From Piscirickettsiaceae bacterium (GTDB lineage: Bacteria; Pseudomonadota; Gammaproteobacteria; Nitrosococcales; Methylophagaceae), in the NCBI GenBank assembly GCA_013215825.1, contig JABSQN010000005.1, positions 160,001 through 224,000 on the forward strand: a DNA stretch of 64,000 nucleotides, in the 5' to 3' direction. This document shows, in pieces, positions 36,374 through 46,454 of this stretch. Both the position numbers and the translations under genes were made by a program. How positions within the stretch are numbered: position 1 is the stretch's first letter; each line of letters starts with the position of its first letter. The notes beneath the pieces are model-generated. The model was not told the DNA's origin. It saw only the letters and a list, made by a program, of their open reading frames with translations, and did not search any database.

Positions 36374-37048
36374 TTATAAATTGCTCCAGCTGTCTTTTCT
36401 CTGGAAACGTAATCGAGGAATAATCAAGCCGAGTAATAAACCACCAAATAGCACTGCCGCACCAACAAGAAACCAGTTTTGTGCACTACTATCTTTAAGC
36501 GTACGATTTTCGATGATAAGAGTTTGCATATCATCATCAATCCCTTGAATTCTTTGTTTTAGTTGGCGATTTTCATTATTTAAAGCCACGGCATTTGATG
36601 CTGTTCGACGAAGATCATCTAATTCGGTACTTAGGCGCTGTGCTGTTTCCTTTAAGGTCATGTTTTCATTGCCAGATACAGTGCTTTGAGAGGTTAATGC
36701 CTGAAGCTCTTCTTTATATTTTGCAAGTTCTAATTCTAAGTTAGCTACTTTTTGATTGCTAGTGATAAGGCTATTGCGAGCACTAGGGCTATTGCTAAGG
36801 TAGCGAGTTAATACCCATCCGATCGTGCCTTTATTGGTACGAACCTTAGAGTAGCCTTTGGGATCGGCTTCAAGTATGTCGAGTTTGGTACCGCTTGACA
36901 ACATTCTACGAATGCCGAATTTAGTACCTTGGCCCGACCGCATTGTGATTTCAAGTTCATCTGAAACATAACGTGTTGTTTCAGCCATAGTTGAGATAGG
37001 AGTCAAAAGAGGAAGGATTAATAGCAGGCAAAGAATAACTTTATTCAT
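36374..37048 (-). CDS. SH3-domain membrane protein, YgiM type
   Basis: 224 aa. The signal peptide ends at STMAE. A bacterial SH3 domain (about residues 25-85, with TMRSGQGTKFGIRRMLSSG and KGTIGWVLTRYLS) is followed by a coiled coil (about 98-185). A C-terminal membrane helix (WFLVGAAVLFGGLLLGLIIP) and basic tail end the protein. This is the architecture of the YgiM/TIGR04211 family of envelope proteins whose function is not established. Transcribed alone; the downstream gap holds REPIN copy A. Confidence 0.85.
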   Translation of the reverse strand: MNKVILCLLLILPLLTPISTMAETTRYVSDELEITMRSGQGTKFGIRRMLSSGTKLDILEADPKGYSKVRTNKGTIGWVLTRYLSNSPSARNSLITSNQKVANLELELAKYKEELQALTSQSTVSGNENMTLKETAQRLSTELDDLRRTASNAVALNNENRQLKQRIQGIDDDMQTLIIENRTLKDSSAQNWFLVGAAVLFGGLLLGLIIPRLRFQRKDSWSNL

Positions 37049-37806
37049 AACAATAGTTCTAGATCAAGTAGTTGGGCCGCATATTTTATCACGTTTCATG
37101 TAATACAAAACAGTATCAATTTTAGTTTTTTATGTGAGGTAAGCAAGAATGTTTCCAATAATATATTTCTCAGAGTTAACGTCACCTTTATTCAGAACGT
37201 AAATTTACACGCTAATCGTATTATTAAATATTCTAGTAGAGGCGTAATAAAAATTTCATAGAATATCAGAGTGGATGATTAGATCAGTTTATAAAACAAA
37301 AACTGGGTATTGCTTATATTACGTAAATAAAGCTTAACCACATCAAGTTTGTCGAAAGGCGATTGTTAATAAGCATGCAAAACTGATCCACCTATTTTGT
37401 AGTTTAATACCAAGCTTTCCTAGTGCAATACGATACCAATCAATATCGTATCCCGTGTAAGTATGAAAAACAGCGTATCCCATTGCGTGTTTATGCATAT
37501 AAATTGGTGATGATAGCCAACCAGCAAGTGATAGCTGAGCATCTTTAAAAAACATAGCTATCGTTTTGAGTACTGTGATTTACCTAAGCCCATCATCGCC
37601 TATGGGGGGCAATTTTGGATGCTCATTAACAGGTAAGTGACTATTTAAATGGCCACGAATTAATGCTTAAGAACCATAAATAAGATTGTTTTTTAGTGAA
37701 ATGATAGCTTGGGAAATGCTGTTAGAGAACCAGATGTTAATATTTGGTCAAGAGATTGGCTCTGCAATAACTCTTCTTTTGTCATTCATATCACCTTTAA
37801 ATAGTG
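37049..37806. other. Long gene-poor region with decayed reading frames
   Basis: About 760 bases without a convincing gene. On the minus strand a short frame from ATG 37785 begins MTKEELLQSQSLDQIL and stops after 30 codons. Another frame nearer 37.6 kb reads ALIRGHLNSHLPVNEHPKLP, and a 70-codon frame (37343-37555) begins MFFKDAQLSLAGWLSSP. Read together they look like pieces of one or two degenerate genes rather than live ones; I recognise no family. The rest (37049-37340) is AT-rich and should include the promoter of the SH3-domain gene. Confidence 0.35.
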
Positions 37807-37837
37807 ACAAAAAAGCCCCACCCAGAAGGGCGAGGCT
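37807..37837 (-). terminator. Terminator of the phosphate porin gene
   Basis: On the minus strand AGCCTCGCCC and GGGTGGGGCT pair around TTCT (37814-37837), with one or two wobble pairs, followed by a run of six T. It lies 37 bases beyond the porin stop codon. Confidence 0.75.
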
Positions 37838-37873
37838 AAACGTACGAGAGTAACTTGTTAACTCAAGGAGTTA

Positions 37874-39256
37874 CTACCATTTAGCTTGTGCACGGAAAGC
37901 GATAGATGATGGTTCGCCATCAACGTCGGTACCGTCAGATGTTTCAAGATCGATGATTTTAGAATAATCTAACATCAAACGAATATTCTTATTGGCAATG
38001 TAGTTTAGACCGATTGTGTACTTATCAGCTTGAGCAATTTTTGCTACATTATCATTGTCTGCATCGGTTGTTTCGTAACGTGCAGCAATCTGCCAAGCGC
38101 CTGATTTGGCTTTTGGTGTCACACCGCCAGATAAACCTTTAGACCATTTGAATGATTCGCCTGTTAAGAAGTAACCTGCTTCGATAGAGAATGCATCAAT
38201 GTCAATATCAGTACCAGATTGACGTTCTGCACTAGCATCAACGTATTCTGCTAAAACGTGAAATGGACCATAAATACCTAATGCAGCAATATCATAAACA
38301 TCTAGACCTTCAAAGTCGCCAGCAGCGATCTTAGTTGAATCAACGCCATAGCCATCTTCATGAGCAACTAAGTCTGGGCCGTATTTGAAACTACCATCAC
38401 CAGATTTGTTCATATAACTCGCAGAAAGTTGAACCATGTGTTTGTCATCTGCGTGATAGGGTAAAAATGAACCGCGGGCAGTAAACGTTGTTGCTTCTGA
38501 TTCATCAGAAACACCATCGCTTAGGCCGCCTTTTTGAATTGCAGCATCCAATTTCCAGCTGTAATCTTCAGGGTGGAAGCTTAGAGCAAGACCGCTAAGA
38601 CGTGAATGAGAAATATGAGAATCGCCGTAAAATGGACGATCGATGAATGTCATGTATTTAGAGCTTGCTGGTGTATTAAAACCAAATGCAGACATAGATT
38701 GACCGGCTTTAATACTAAATTTATTACTTAATAAGCTACCTTTATAACCTACGTAAGCATCTTTAATTGCAACTTCTTTACTATCTTTTGCACCACCGGT
38801 TGCAAAATCAGCTTCAAATTTGTAGATCCAGTTTTTATCAACCGACCCTTGGAAACCTAAGCGAGCACGACGTAATTCTGTACCAGAAAATTCGTCACCG
38901 AAGCCTGCAGCAGTTAAACCATCATCATCAGATGAGATGGCATCCCACATAACACGACCGATAGGTTGGAATGTCCAGCCATTACCAGCTATTTTAATTT
39001 TACCTTTGGTATCGATTTTAACGCCGTTATCAGCTTTCTTTTCAACGTTAGCTACCTTAGTATCAACCGCATCTAAAGACTCTTTATCTGCTTTAGCCGC
39101 GTTAGCTAATAAGTCATAGTTTTGAGCAGTGATAGTACCTTGGTCACGAAGGACTTTAAGTAAATCAATCATTGCATCGTTGTTTGCCTGTGCTGGCAAT
39201 ACTGCTGTGCCAAATAACACTCCAGCGATTAATAGAGATGACGTTTTAAGTTTCAA
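37874..39256 (-). CDS. Phosphate-selective porin, OprP/OprO family
   Basis: 460-aa outer-membrane trimeric porin for phosphate or polyphosphate. The signal peptide ends at LPAQA. A short coiled-coil region follows (KADKESLDAVDTKVANVE), then a 16-strand-type barrel with alternating aromatic strands and the C-terminal strand IAFRAQAKW. LGFQGSVDKNWIYKFEADF is typical of OprO/OprP. Assignment is strengthened by the phoU-pst genes next door and by a Pho box upstream at 39350-39371. Confidence 0.85.
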   Translation of the reverse strand: MKLKTSSLLIAGVLFGTAVLPAQANNDAMIDLLKVLRDQGTITAQNYDLLANAAKADKESLDAVDTKVANVEKKADNGVKIDTKGKIKIAGNGWTFQPIGRVMWDAISSDDDGLTAAGFGDEFSGTELRRARLGFQGSVDKNWIYKFEADFATGGAKDSKEVAIKDAYVGYKGSLLSNKFSIKAGQSMSAFGFNTPASSKYMTFIDRPFYGDSHISHSRLSGLALSFHPEDYSWKLDAAIQKGGLSDGVSDESEATTFTARGSFLPYHADDKHMVQLSASYMNKSGDGSFKYGPDLVAHEDGYGVDSTKIAAGDFEGLDVYDIAALGIYGPFHVLAEYVDASAERQSGTDIDIDAFSIEAGYFLTGESFKWSKGLSGGVTPKAKSGAWQIAARYETTDADNDNVAKIAQADKYTIGLNYIANKNIRLMLDYSKIIDLETSDGTDVDGEPSSIAFRAQAKW

Positions 39257-39340
39257 GGGATTATCCTTATTAGTTATTAAATTCTCAAAATTCGGTTGAA
39301 AGTACCGAGTGGGAAAATAATAACAAGGATATATTTCAAT

Positions 39341-39371
39341 AGAATGAAACTTTTATGACAGTTTTATGACG
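39341..39371 (-). promoter_or_regulatory. Pho box upstream of the phosphate porin
   Basis: On the minus strand three 11-base-spaced repeats occur: CGTCATAAAA, CTGTCATAAAA and a weaker GTTTCATTCT. The first two together (39350-39371) match the PhoB-binding consensus CTGTCAT-A4-CTGTCAT closely. The site lies about 90 bases upstream of the porin ATG, consistent with activation under phosphate starvation. No phoB/phoR is in the window. Confidence 0.8.
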
Positions 39372-39392
39372 ATAATTTATTTTACTGAAACC

Positions 39393-40115
39393 TTAGTCCT
39401 CATTGTTTCTATCTAAGACTTTCTCTATCGTCTCAACACTTAAATGACGCACATCTTTGCCTTCAACCAAGTAGATAACATATTCACATAAATTATGTGT
39501 ATGAGCGGTAATACGTTCTAATGCGCGAGCCGACCACATCAAATCAAGCACGCGGGAAATGGTGCGAGGATCTTCCATCATATAAGTCAGCATTGTTCGC
39601 ATAAAACTTTCATATTCAGCATCTGCTTCTTGGGCTTCACGTGCGACAGATAATGCGGCATCAACATCTAAACGAGCAAAGGCATCAAGTGCATCACGCA
39701 ATAAGCTTTTTACATGATTACCCAGTGTTGATATTTCACTATAGTTCTTTTTGGTATGTTTGTTTTCAGATAAGTTTAATGCCTTTTGAGCAATATTATA
39801 TGTTTCATCACCAATACGCTCTAAGTCTGTAATCGCTTTTAGAATGACGGAAACCAATCTTAAATCACTGGCTGTTGGCTGTCGTAAGGCAATGATTTGA
39901 ATGCACTCTTCGTCAATCTTCATTTCCAAGCTATTAACAAGGCGATCGTCTTCCATTACACTTCGCGCTAAGTCTATATCTGATTTTTTCAATGATTTTA
40001 GCGCTTTGCTAAGTTGCTGTTCGACCAAGCCGCCCATTGTTAAAACACGTGAACGAATATCCTGCAATTCTTGTTCAAATTGTTGTGATATATGTTGTGA
40101 ATTATTTGTCGCCAT
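39393..40115 (-). CDS. phoU: Phosphate uptake regulator PhoU
   Basis: Cytoplasmic negative regulator linking the Pst transporter to PhoR/PhoB signalling. 240 aa, made of two PhoU three-helix repeats with metal-binding E/DxxxD motifs (EQLSKALKSLKKSDIDLA, LVSVILKAITDLERIGDE and, in the second repeat, LDLMWSARALERITAHTHN). It lies downstream of pstB in the usual order, but REPIN copy B sits between the two genes. Confidence 0.96.
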   Translation of the reverse strand: MATNNSQHISQQFEQELQDIRSRVLTMGGLVEQQLSKALKSLKKSDIDLARSVMEDDRLVNSLEMKIDEECIQIIALRQPTASDLRLVSVILKAITDLERIGDETYNIAQKALNLSENKHTKKNYSEISTLGNHVKSLLRDALDAFARLDVDAALSVAREAQEADAEYESFMRTMLTYMMEDPRTISRVLDLMWSARALERITAHTHNLCEYVIYLVEGKDVRHLSVETIEKVLDRNNED

Positions 40116-40140
40116 ATTGTACCCCTATGTCTTTCTACTG

Positions 40141-40220
40141 CGTCATTCCCGAGAACGCGGGAATCCAACGATAGTAACTATTTTCACTGCCCATGGATCC
40201 CTGCGTTTGCGAGGATGATG
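40141..40220 (+). repeat. REPIN-like 80-bp palindromic element, copy B
   Basis: 80 bases between pstB and phoU. Each end is itself a short hairpin (ATTCCCG/CGGGAAT on the left, a poorer copy on the right). The core is ACTATTTTCACTGCCCAT. It has the same length and layout as copies at 36225-36304 (inverted) and 45121-45200. Confidence 0.88.
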
Positions 40221-40273
40221 GTTTAAGTGCAAAGCCTTTATGCTCAGTTTTCTTTTAAAAACAGGTAGCTAAC

Positions 40274-41107
40274 TTAACCGTAACGACCTGTTATGTAATC
40301 TTCTGTTCGTCTTTTTTTCGGATTAGTAAATAACTCATCTGTTGGTCCGAACTCAATCAATTCGCCCATATACATAAAGGCAGTGTAATCAGATACTCGT
40401 GCTGCTTGTTGCATATTGTGAGTTACAATAACAATAGTATATTTTTCTTTTAACTCATGAATTAATTCTTCAATTTTCAAGGTTGAAAGCGGATCTAATG
40501 CTGAGGCTGGTTCATCTAATAATAAGACTTCAGGCTCAATGGCAATAGCACGGGCTATAACCAATCGTTGCTGTTGTCCACCCGACAACCCCATTGCAGA
40601 GTCATGTAGACGATCTCTCACCTCATTCCACAAAGCAGCACCTTTTAATGATTTTTCTACTACATTATCAAGTGTTGCACGATCATTTACACCTTGCAGA
40701 CGCAAACCATAAGCGACATTTTCATAAATAGATTTAGGAAACGGGTTCGGTTTTTGGAAAACCATGCCTACCTGACGACGTAAGTCAGCAACATTGACTG
40801 ACCGTGCATTAAGATCATTGCCATCCAATAACATTTGACCGTTAATACTGACTGAATCAATCAAATCATTCATCCGGTTAAAACAGCGTAGCAAAGTCGA
40901 CTTACCACAACCGCTGGGACCGATAAATGCTGTTACCCGATTCTTTGGAATGGTCATGTTGACACTGTGTAAAGCCTGTTTATCACCATAAAACAAGTTG
41001 AAGTCTTTCACTTGCAAACACACGGTTTCTGCTTCTAAGTTCATTTTTGATCCACGTTGCATTGCATCAAGATCAATGTTTCGTGTTACTGATTGTTGTG
41101 TTGCCAT
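40274..41107 (-). CDS. pstB: Phosphate ABC transporter ATPase PstB
   Basis: ATP-hydrolysing subunit of the high-affinity phosphate importer. 277 aa from ATG 41107, which directly follows the pstA stop and has AAGG upstream. A longer frame to 41137 would overlap pstA and is less likely. Walker A is GPSGCGKST, the signature LSGGQQQRL and Walker [14 protein letters not shown]. The N-terminal 30 residues before the ABC domain are a common PstB extension. Confidence 0.96.
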   Translation of the reverse strand: MATQQSVTRNIDLDAMQRGSKMNLEAETVCLQVKDFNLFYGDKQALHSVNMTIPKNRVTAFIGPSGCGKSTLLRCFNRMNDLIDSVSINGQMLLDGNDLNARSVNVADLRRQVGMVFQKPNPFPKSIYENVAYGLRLQGVNDRATLDNVVEKSLKGAALWNEVRDRLHDSAMGLSGGQQQRLVIARAIAIEPEVLLLDEPASALDPLSTLKIEELIHELKEKYTIVIVTHNMQQAARVSDYTAFMYMGELIEFGPTDELFTNPKKRRTEDYITGRYG

Positions 41108-41108
41108 A

Positions 41109-42779
41109 TTAACCTTCACTCGCTTTATAAGTCTCACGTAAACGATTTCTAATGTGAATCGCTACCAAATTTAATCCGATAATAATCACTACCAATAAGA
41201 TTGCTGTGGCATAAACTAGAGGTCTTGCCGCTTCAACATTCGGGCTTTGGAAACCAACATCATAGATATGGAAACCAAGGTGCATAAATTGGCGGTCTAA
41301 ATGTAAATACGGTGCAAGATTATCCACCGCTAATGCAGGTGCAAGCTTCACCACTCCGACCATCATCAAGGGGGCCACTTCACCTGCGGCACGTGCTACG
41401 GCTAAAATCATACCTGTCATCATCGCAGGGGCAGCCATGGGTAATACGGTACGCCATAAGGTTTCAGCCTTGGTTGCTCCTAATGCCAAGCTACCTTCAC
41501 GTATTGCTCGAGGAATACGTGACAAACCTTCTTCCGTTGCTACAATCACAACCGGCACGGTTAATATTGCCAAGGTTAACGAAGCCCACATTAAGCCGGG
41601 AGTACCAAAGGTCGGTGCAGGCAAGCTTGCTTGGAAGAACAGTTCATCAATATTGCCACCCAAAAAGTAGACAAAGAAACCAAGACCAAACACACCGTAC
41701 ACAATAGACGGTACGCCAGCGAGGTTATTCACTGCAATGCGGATTAAACGAATTATAGGTCCTTGTTTAGCATATTCTTTTAAGTAAACCGCCGCCACTA
41801 CACCAAAGGGCGTGACGAGCACAGCCATAATCAATACCATCATAATCGTACCGAAGATGGCGGGGAACACACCGCCTTCTGTATTGGCTTCACGAGGGTC
41901 GCTAGAAACAAAGTCCCAGATTGCATGACCATAAAAGCCAATTTTTTCGATAAGGTTCATGGCGTTCGGACGATGAACTAGCACTATTTTAGCTAAGGGG
42001 ATTTCTACTTCCTGCCCATTCGACATTTTCACTAGCAACAGGTCGCGATTTAAAGAGGCATATAAAACTTCTAACTCTTTTTGAAGTTCACTATAATCTG
42101 CATCCAGCTTTGCTTTGCGTTGTGCTAACTCAGCATATTCAAGTGAACCTTCTGCAATACCCTTTAATGCTAAGCGACGTTTATCAAGACGAATTGACTC
42201 CATACTGTGATTAATCTTACCAATCACCCCGTATTCAAGATGTTTGATTTGTCCAATCAGATCATTACTTCTCGCTAAGCGTTGTTGCATTTCATCGTAG
42301 GCATCATCACCGGAAGCAACAATTTCACCTTGCTGTTTAATGTTGATAAGACGCCCATAAAAACGGCCCCATTCACGACGTTCAATGGAAAGTAGCTCTT
42401 TGGGATAACTTGCTTCCGCCAGCCAAGGACCATTCACCCAGCGAAAATCCATGCCAAAGTAATCACGATTACCGACTTTAATTAACATACGTTCGGCAGT
42501 GTCTTGGCCTTCTGGTAACTCAAGTTCCGCACGTTTTAATTGTGCAGCAGGAACAGTCTCGGTCTCAATAAGTTCACCGATTAATATTTCTATTTTTTGA
42601 CCGGGTTTGGTATAGCTAACTTCCATTAAGTCAGCAGGCCAAAAATGACTTAGGCCGCGCACGGCAATCAAACCTAATAGGCCAACCACCATGACTAAGC
42701 TAATACTGACGGCACCGGCATTGAGCCATACCCATGGCGAGCCGCTTTTAACCCAAGAAGACAATGATTGTTTAGACAT
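41109..42779 (-). CDS. pstA: Phosphate ABC transporter permease PstA (long form)
   Basis: Membrane subunit of the Pst importer, 556 aa, roughly twice the E. coli length. An N-terminal membrane helix (about residues 20-42) is followed by about 230 residues of soluble, coiled-coil-rich sequence, probably periplasmic. The canonical permease domain follows, with the EAA-type loop [20 protein letters not shown] and [20 protein letters not shown]. This long variant is common in marine gammaproteobacteria. It lies 18 bases downstream of pstC. Confidence 0.94.
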   Translation of the reverse strand: MSKQSLSSWVKSGSPWVWLNAGAVSISLVMVVGLLGLIAVRGLSHFWPADLMEVSYTKPGQKIEILIGELIETETVPAAQLKRAELELPEGQDTAERMLIKVGNRDYFGMDFRWVNGPWLAEASYPKELLSIERREWGRFYGRLINIKQQGEIVASGDDAYDEMQQRLARSNDLIGQIKHLEYGVIGKINHSMESIRLDKRRLALKGIAEGSLEYAELAQRKAKLDADYSELQKELEVLYASLNRDLLLVKMSNGQEVEIPLAKIVLVHRPNAMNLIEKIGFYGHAIWDFVSSDPREANTEGGVFPAIFGTIMMVLIMAVLVTPFGVVAAVYLKEYAKQGPIIRLIRIAVNNLAGVPSIVYGVFGLGFFVYFLGGNIDELFFQASLPAPTFGTPGLMWASLTLAILTVPVVIVATEEGLSRIPRAIREGSLALGATKAETLWRTVLPMAAPAMMTGMILAVARAAGEVAPLMMVGVVKLAPALAVDNLAPYLHLDRQFMHLGFHIYDVGFQSPNVEAARPLVYATAILLVVIIIGLNLVAIHIRNRLRETYKASEG

Positions 42780-42797
42780 AATTAATTAACTCTTCTT

Positions 42798-45077
42798 TTA
42801 TAAGCTGCTGTATTTGTTACGTAAACGCTGACGAACCACTTCAGCCACGGTATTGAACACAAAGGTCGCCATAAACAACACTAAGGCGGCTAAGAACAAC
42901 ACGCGATAATGCGAACTAGCGACTTCTGCTTCCGGCATTTCAACTGCAATATTGGCGGATAATGCTCGGAAACCTTCAAAGATATTAAAGTCCATAATCG
43001 GCGTATTCCCCGTTGCCATTAATACGATCATGGTTTCACCTACGGCGCGACCTAGACCGATCATGACTGCTGAGAAGATACCTGGACTGGCAGTTAGTAT
43101 TACTACACGAGTTAATGTTTGCCATGGTGTCGCCCCTAAAGCTAGCGAACCAATAGTTAGGTGTTTAGGCACGCCAAAGATGGCATCTTCAGTAATCGAA
43201 AAGATAGTGGGAATCACGGCAAAGCCCATGACCATCCCCACCACTAATGAGTTACGTTGATCAAACCCTACACCATGGTCATTCAACCATTGAGGCATAT
43301 TGCTATTGAACAGCCACGCTTCAATGCTTGGACTCATCATCATGGAGACCACGCCCACCAATATAACCACGGGAATTAAGATGGCAGATTCCCAGCCATC
43401 AGGAATACGGTCACGGAAACTACTCGGTAATTGTGTCCAACCCCATGCCGTTAATACGATCATGATTGGGGTCATAATAAAGATACTGAATACGCCGGGG
43501 AGGTTACCTTCCACAATCGGAGCTAACCATAAGCCGGCTAAGAAACCTAAAATAACAGTCGGCAAGGCTTCCATTATTTCAATGGTTGGTTTAACAATCT
43601 TTCTCATGCTCGGTGACATGAAGTAAGCGGTAAATATGGCACCAAAAATAGCTAATGGCATTGCAATTGCCATGGCATAGAAAGCTGCTTTTAATGTACC
43701 GAATGTCAGGGGTGTTAAGCTAAACTTAGGTTCAAAATCATTACTGGCTGAGGATGATTGCCAAAGATGTTCAGGCTGATCACGACTTTCATACCAGACC
43801 TTTTCCCATAATGAATGCCAGGAGACATCAGGATGTTCATTATCAATGGCTAATAATTTAATTTGACCATCTTTGGTCAAGCTCAACATACCGTTGGCAC
43901 GAGGCGAAATAGCCATCACAGTATTATTGGCTTGTGATGGTGCTATTAATGGCTCAATCAATAATGTTCGTTCTGCCGTGGTGTGATAAATACCAAATTG
44001 GCCGCTGGCATCTAAGGTCAAGAAACCTTTGCGTGCATATTCAGGAGCGATAGCAATAATTGGGTCGCTTTGGTCAGTAAAGTTACGTACATTATGCAGG
44101 GTGTAATTATTGTTTTTATCTCGAACGGGGAACCATTGATCGATATGACCATCACTGCGACCCACTAAAATCGAAATGCCACCTGTTAGAAATTCAATAA
44201 CGGTAATAGTAACGCCTGATGGAACCGCTTTAATTTTTTGCACTAAACGCGGTGCAGTAATATCTTGAATATTATAGTAAGAGATAAAACCATCACTATC
44301 CGCCAGATAAAGTTCACGCTGATCGATATCAATCACTAAATGTGTGGCGGTAACCAAAGGGGGTAGGCGAATTTCTGCATTGAGTCGCTCAATGGTGAAT
44401 TCATCTTCATCCATAAAGTTTTCTTCACGGAGTAAGGCGGTTAATACCACGCGATTATCTGCAGTAACAGCGGCCAGCGTTGTTTGTTCTTCATTGCTTT
44501 GCACGGTCAGTAATCGTAATGACTGACTCTGAGCATCAAGCGTTAATGGCACGTCACCAATAGGAAATTCAATCCGCGGTGTAATAGTACGAATATCCTT
44601 GGGATAGCTGATTTTATACGCTTGTTTGAATACCAATGCTTGACCATCGGCAAAGCCATAAGCAAAAACACCGGTCGAAGGATCGCCTTTCGCAAAACTA
44701 CTAATTTCGGCATCCGCTAAGGGTAATCGTGGTGTGAGCATTGTTTCGCCACTTGTCGCAGCAAAAAAGCGTAACTGACCTTGCATATCCAAGCTTAAAG
44801 CAACATCGTTATATTCATTTAGCGTGAGGTGACTTACCGTATTTTTCTGTAGATTAAACTCTGCGCTTGTCTCGACATCGGCACCATAAAATAACGGAAT
44901 CACAACATAAAGCAGATAAAAGAAAATTAACACGATAGCAAAGATAACCGCCATGCCACCTGCGGCTACACCAACGTTAGCCATACGGTCTTTTGTTTCG
45001 CGCCATTTTCGGCGACGAATAGCGATGGGTGAATCGTATGCCGGTAAAACGCTGTCTTTTATAGAATGTTCAACCAT
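42798..45077 (-). CDS. pstC: Phosphate ABC transporter permease PstC (long form)
   Basis: Second membrane subunit, 759 aa, more than twice E. coli PstC. A first membrane helix (about residues 35-62) is followed by about 400 residues with beta-propeller-like repeats, presumably periplasmic (LRFFAATSGE, LYLADSDGFISYYNI, VGRSDGHIDQWFP). The permease core is C-terminal, with SITEDAIFGVPKHLTIGSLA, ALGATPWQTLTRVVILTA and GRAVGETMIVLMATG. Together with long PstA it suggests a periplasmic extra module. REPIN copy C and 220 bases separate it from pstS. Confidence 0.94.
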   Translation of the reverse strand: MVEHSIKDSVLPAYDSPIAIRRRKWRETKDRMANVGVAAGGMAVIFAIVLIFFYLLYVVIPLFYGADVETSAEFNLQKNTVSHLTLNEYNDVALSLDMQGQLRFFAATSGETMLTPRLPLADAEISSFAKGDPSTGVFAYGFADGQALVFKQAYKISYPKDIRTITPRIEFPIGDVPLTLDAQSQSLRLLTVQSNEEQTTLAAVTADNRVVLTALLREENFMDEDEFTIERLNAEIRLPPLVTATHLVIDIDQRELYLADSDGFISYYNIQDITAPRLVQKIKAVPSGVTITVIEFLTGGISILVGRSDGHIDQWFPVRDKNNNYTLHNVRNFTDQSDPIIAIAPEYARKGFLTLDASGQFGIYHTTAERTLLIEPLIAPSQANNTVMAISPRANGMLSLTKDGQIKLLAIDNEHPDVSWHSLWEKVWYESRDQPEHLWQSSSASNDFEPKFSLTPLTFGTLKAAFYAMAIAMPLAIFGAIFTAYFMSPSMRKIVKPTIEIMEALPTVILGFLAGLWLAPIVEGNLPGVFSIFIMTPIMIVLTAWGWTQLPSSFRDRIPDGWESAILIPVVILVGVVSMMMSPSIEAWLFNSNMPQWLNDHGVGFDQRNSLVVGMVMGFAVIPTIFSITEDAIFGVPKHLTIGSLALGATPWQTLTRVVILTASPGIFSAVMIGLGRAVGETMIVLMATGNTPIMDFNIFEGFRALSANIAVEMPEAEVASSHYRVLFLAALVLFMATFVFNTVAEVVRQRLRNKYSSL

Positions 45078-45120
45078 TAAGTTCTCAATATTATTCAGAA
45101 TGACTATTTAACGTAAAGAC

Positions 45121-45200
45121 TGTCATCCCCGTGGAAACGGGGTTCTAACGATAGTGATGACATTCACTGCCCATAGATTCCCACTTTCTCGGGAATGATG
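45121..45200 (+). repeat. REPIN-like 80-bp palindromic element, copy C
   Basis: 80 bases between pstS and pstC, in the same orientation as copy B. The core is CATTCACTGCCCAT, and the ends GTCATCCCCG and CGGGAATGATG are inverted. It is the most diverged of the three copies. Confidence 0.82.
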
Positions 45201-45242
45201 AAACAGAAATGTCAGCACCTTTAAGTGGGTTTGGATATAAAT

Positions 45243-45272
45243 AGAAAATCGCCCCACATGAATGTAGGGCGA
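45243..45272 (-). terminator. Terminator/attenuator after pstS
   Basis: On the minus strand TCGCCCTACA and TGTGGGGCGA pair around TTCA (45249-45272), with one wobble pair, then TTTTC follows. It lies between pstS and pstC, so it may end most transcripts after pstS and let a fraction read into pstCAB-phoU. Confidence 0.7.
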
Positions 45273-45297
45273 CACTATTTAATGCTTAACTAAAAAG

Positions 45298-46257
45298 TTA
45301 TTTTATTTTAGCTAACTCTTTTTCTACAACTGACGCTGGTAATGGGATGTAACCATCTTTAATAACAACACGTTGTCCTGCTTTAGATAGCATCATTTTT
45401 ACAAATTCGCGATCAATCGGAGATAACGGTTTGTTAGGTGCTTTGTTCACATAAACGTAAAGGTAACGAGATAATGGGTAAGTGCCATTCGCGGCGTTTG
45501 CTTTAGATGCTTCAATGAATGGTTGACCGGGTTTTTTAGTTAAAGGAACCGCTCTGACACCTGATGTTCTGTAACCAATACCTGAGTAACCAATACCATT
45601 TAATGATTTAGTCACACCTTGAACAACTGATGCGGAACCGGGTTGCTCGTTTACATTGTTTTTGTAATCACCTTTACATAAGGCTTTTTTCTTAAAGTAA
45701 CCGTAAGTACCTGATACTGAGTTACGACCGTAGATTTGGATGCTACCAAGGTCTGCAACGCCCGTTTGACTCCAGTTAGTGATATCTTCTGCGTGACCAC
45801 ATTTACGTGTTGCAGAGAAAATGGCATCAACTTGAGGGATTGATAAGCCTTTGATTGGATTATCTTTGTGTACATAGACAGCCAAAGCATCAATCGCCAC
45901 ACGGATAGGTGTTGCTTTATAACCATATTTAGTTTCAAATGCCGCCGATTCTTTGTCTTTCATTTTACGGCTCATTGGACCAAAGCTTGATGTGCCTTCA
46001 GTCAATGCCGGTGGGGCTGTAGAAGAACCAGCTGCTTGAATTTGAATGCTGACATTTGGATATGCACGTTTAAACTCTTCAGCCCAAAGTGTCATCAAAT
46101 TAGCCAATGTATCGGAACCTACACTAGAAAGGTTACCTGAAACACCGCTTACTTTTTCGTAATCAGCTAACGCTGGATCAACATCAGCATATGTTGCTGC
46201 AGAAAATGCCATCGTTACTGCGGCACCTAAGATTGCTAGTTTTTTTGTGAACATCAT
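45298..46257 (-). CDS. pstS: Phosphate-binding periplasmic protein PstS
   Basis: Substrate-binding protein of the Pst importer. 319 aa. The signal peptide (about 24 residues) ends at ATYA. Phosphate-binding loops: [39 protein letters not shown] and [19 protein letters not shown]. Two cysteines (GHAEDI region and KKALC) may form a disulfide. It is first in the pst transcription unit, behind a Pho box. Confidence 0.96.
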   Translation of the reverse strand: MMFTKKLAILGAAVTMAFSAATYADVDPALADYEKVSGVSGNLSSVGSDTLANLMTLWAEEFKRAYPNVSIQIQAAGSSTAPPALTEGTSSFGPMSRKMKDKESAAFETKYGYKATPIRVAIDALAVYVHKDNPIKGLSIPQVDAIFSATRKCGHAEDITNWSQTGVADLGSIQIYGRNSVSGTYGYFKKKALCKGDYKNNVNEQPGSASVVQGVTKSLNGIGYSGIGYRTSGVRAVPLTKKPGQPFIEASKANAANGTYPLSRYLYVYVNKAPNKPLSPIDREFVKMMLSKAGQRVVIKDGYIPLPASVVEKELAKIK

Positions 46258-46320
46258 TTGTTCAACTCCTAAAGTTAAAAATCAATGTAAATCTAAATTA
46301 CGCTGAACAGTATCTCGAAT

Positions 46321-46365
46321 GAATGTGACAGGAATGTTAAAGCTATATGACAGTTATGTGACAAG
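46321..46365 (-). promoter_or_regulatory. Pho box upstream of pstS
   Basis: On the minus strand CTTGTCACATAA and CTGTCATATAG (46343-46365) form two adjacent half-sites with 11-base spacing. A third half-site, CTGTCACATTC, lies at 46321-46331. It lies 86 bases or more upstream of the pstS ATG and fits PhoB control. Seen in sequence; consensus from E. coli. Confidence 0.78.
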
Positions 46366-46454
46366 GCGTATCAATTTGTATCCTGACGTCTTGAAAAGGG
46401 GAGGCAACGCCTCAATATAGAAAGACTCTGCTTTAAATAGTTAGGAAAAATAAA

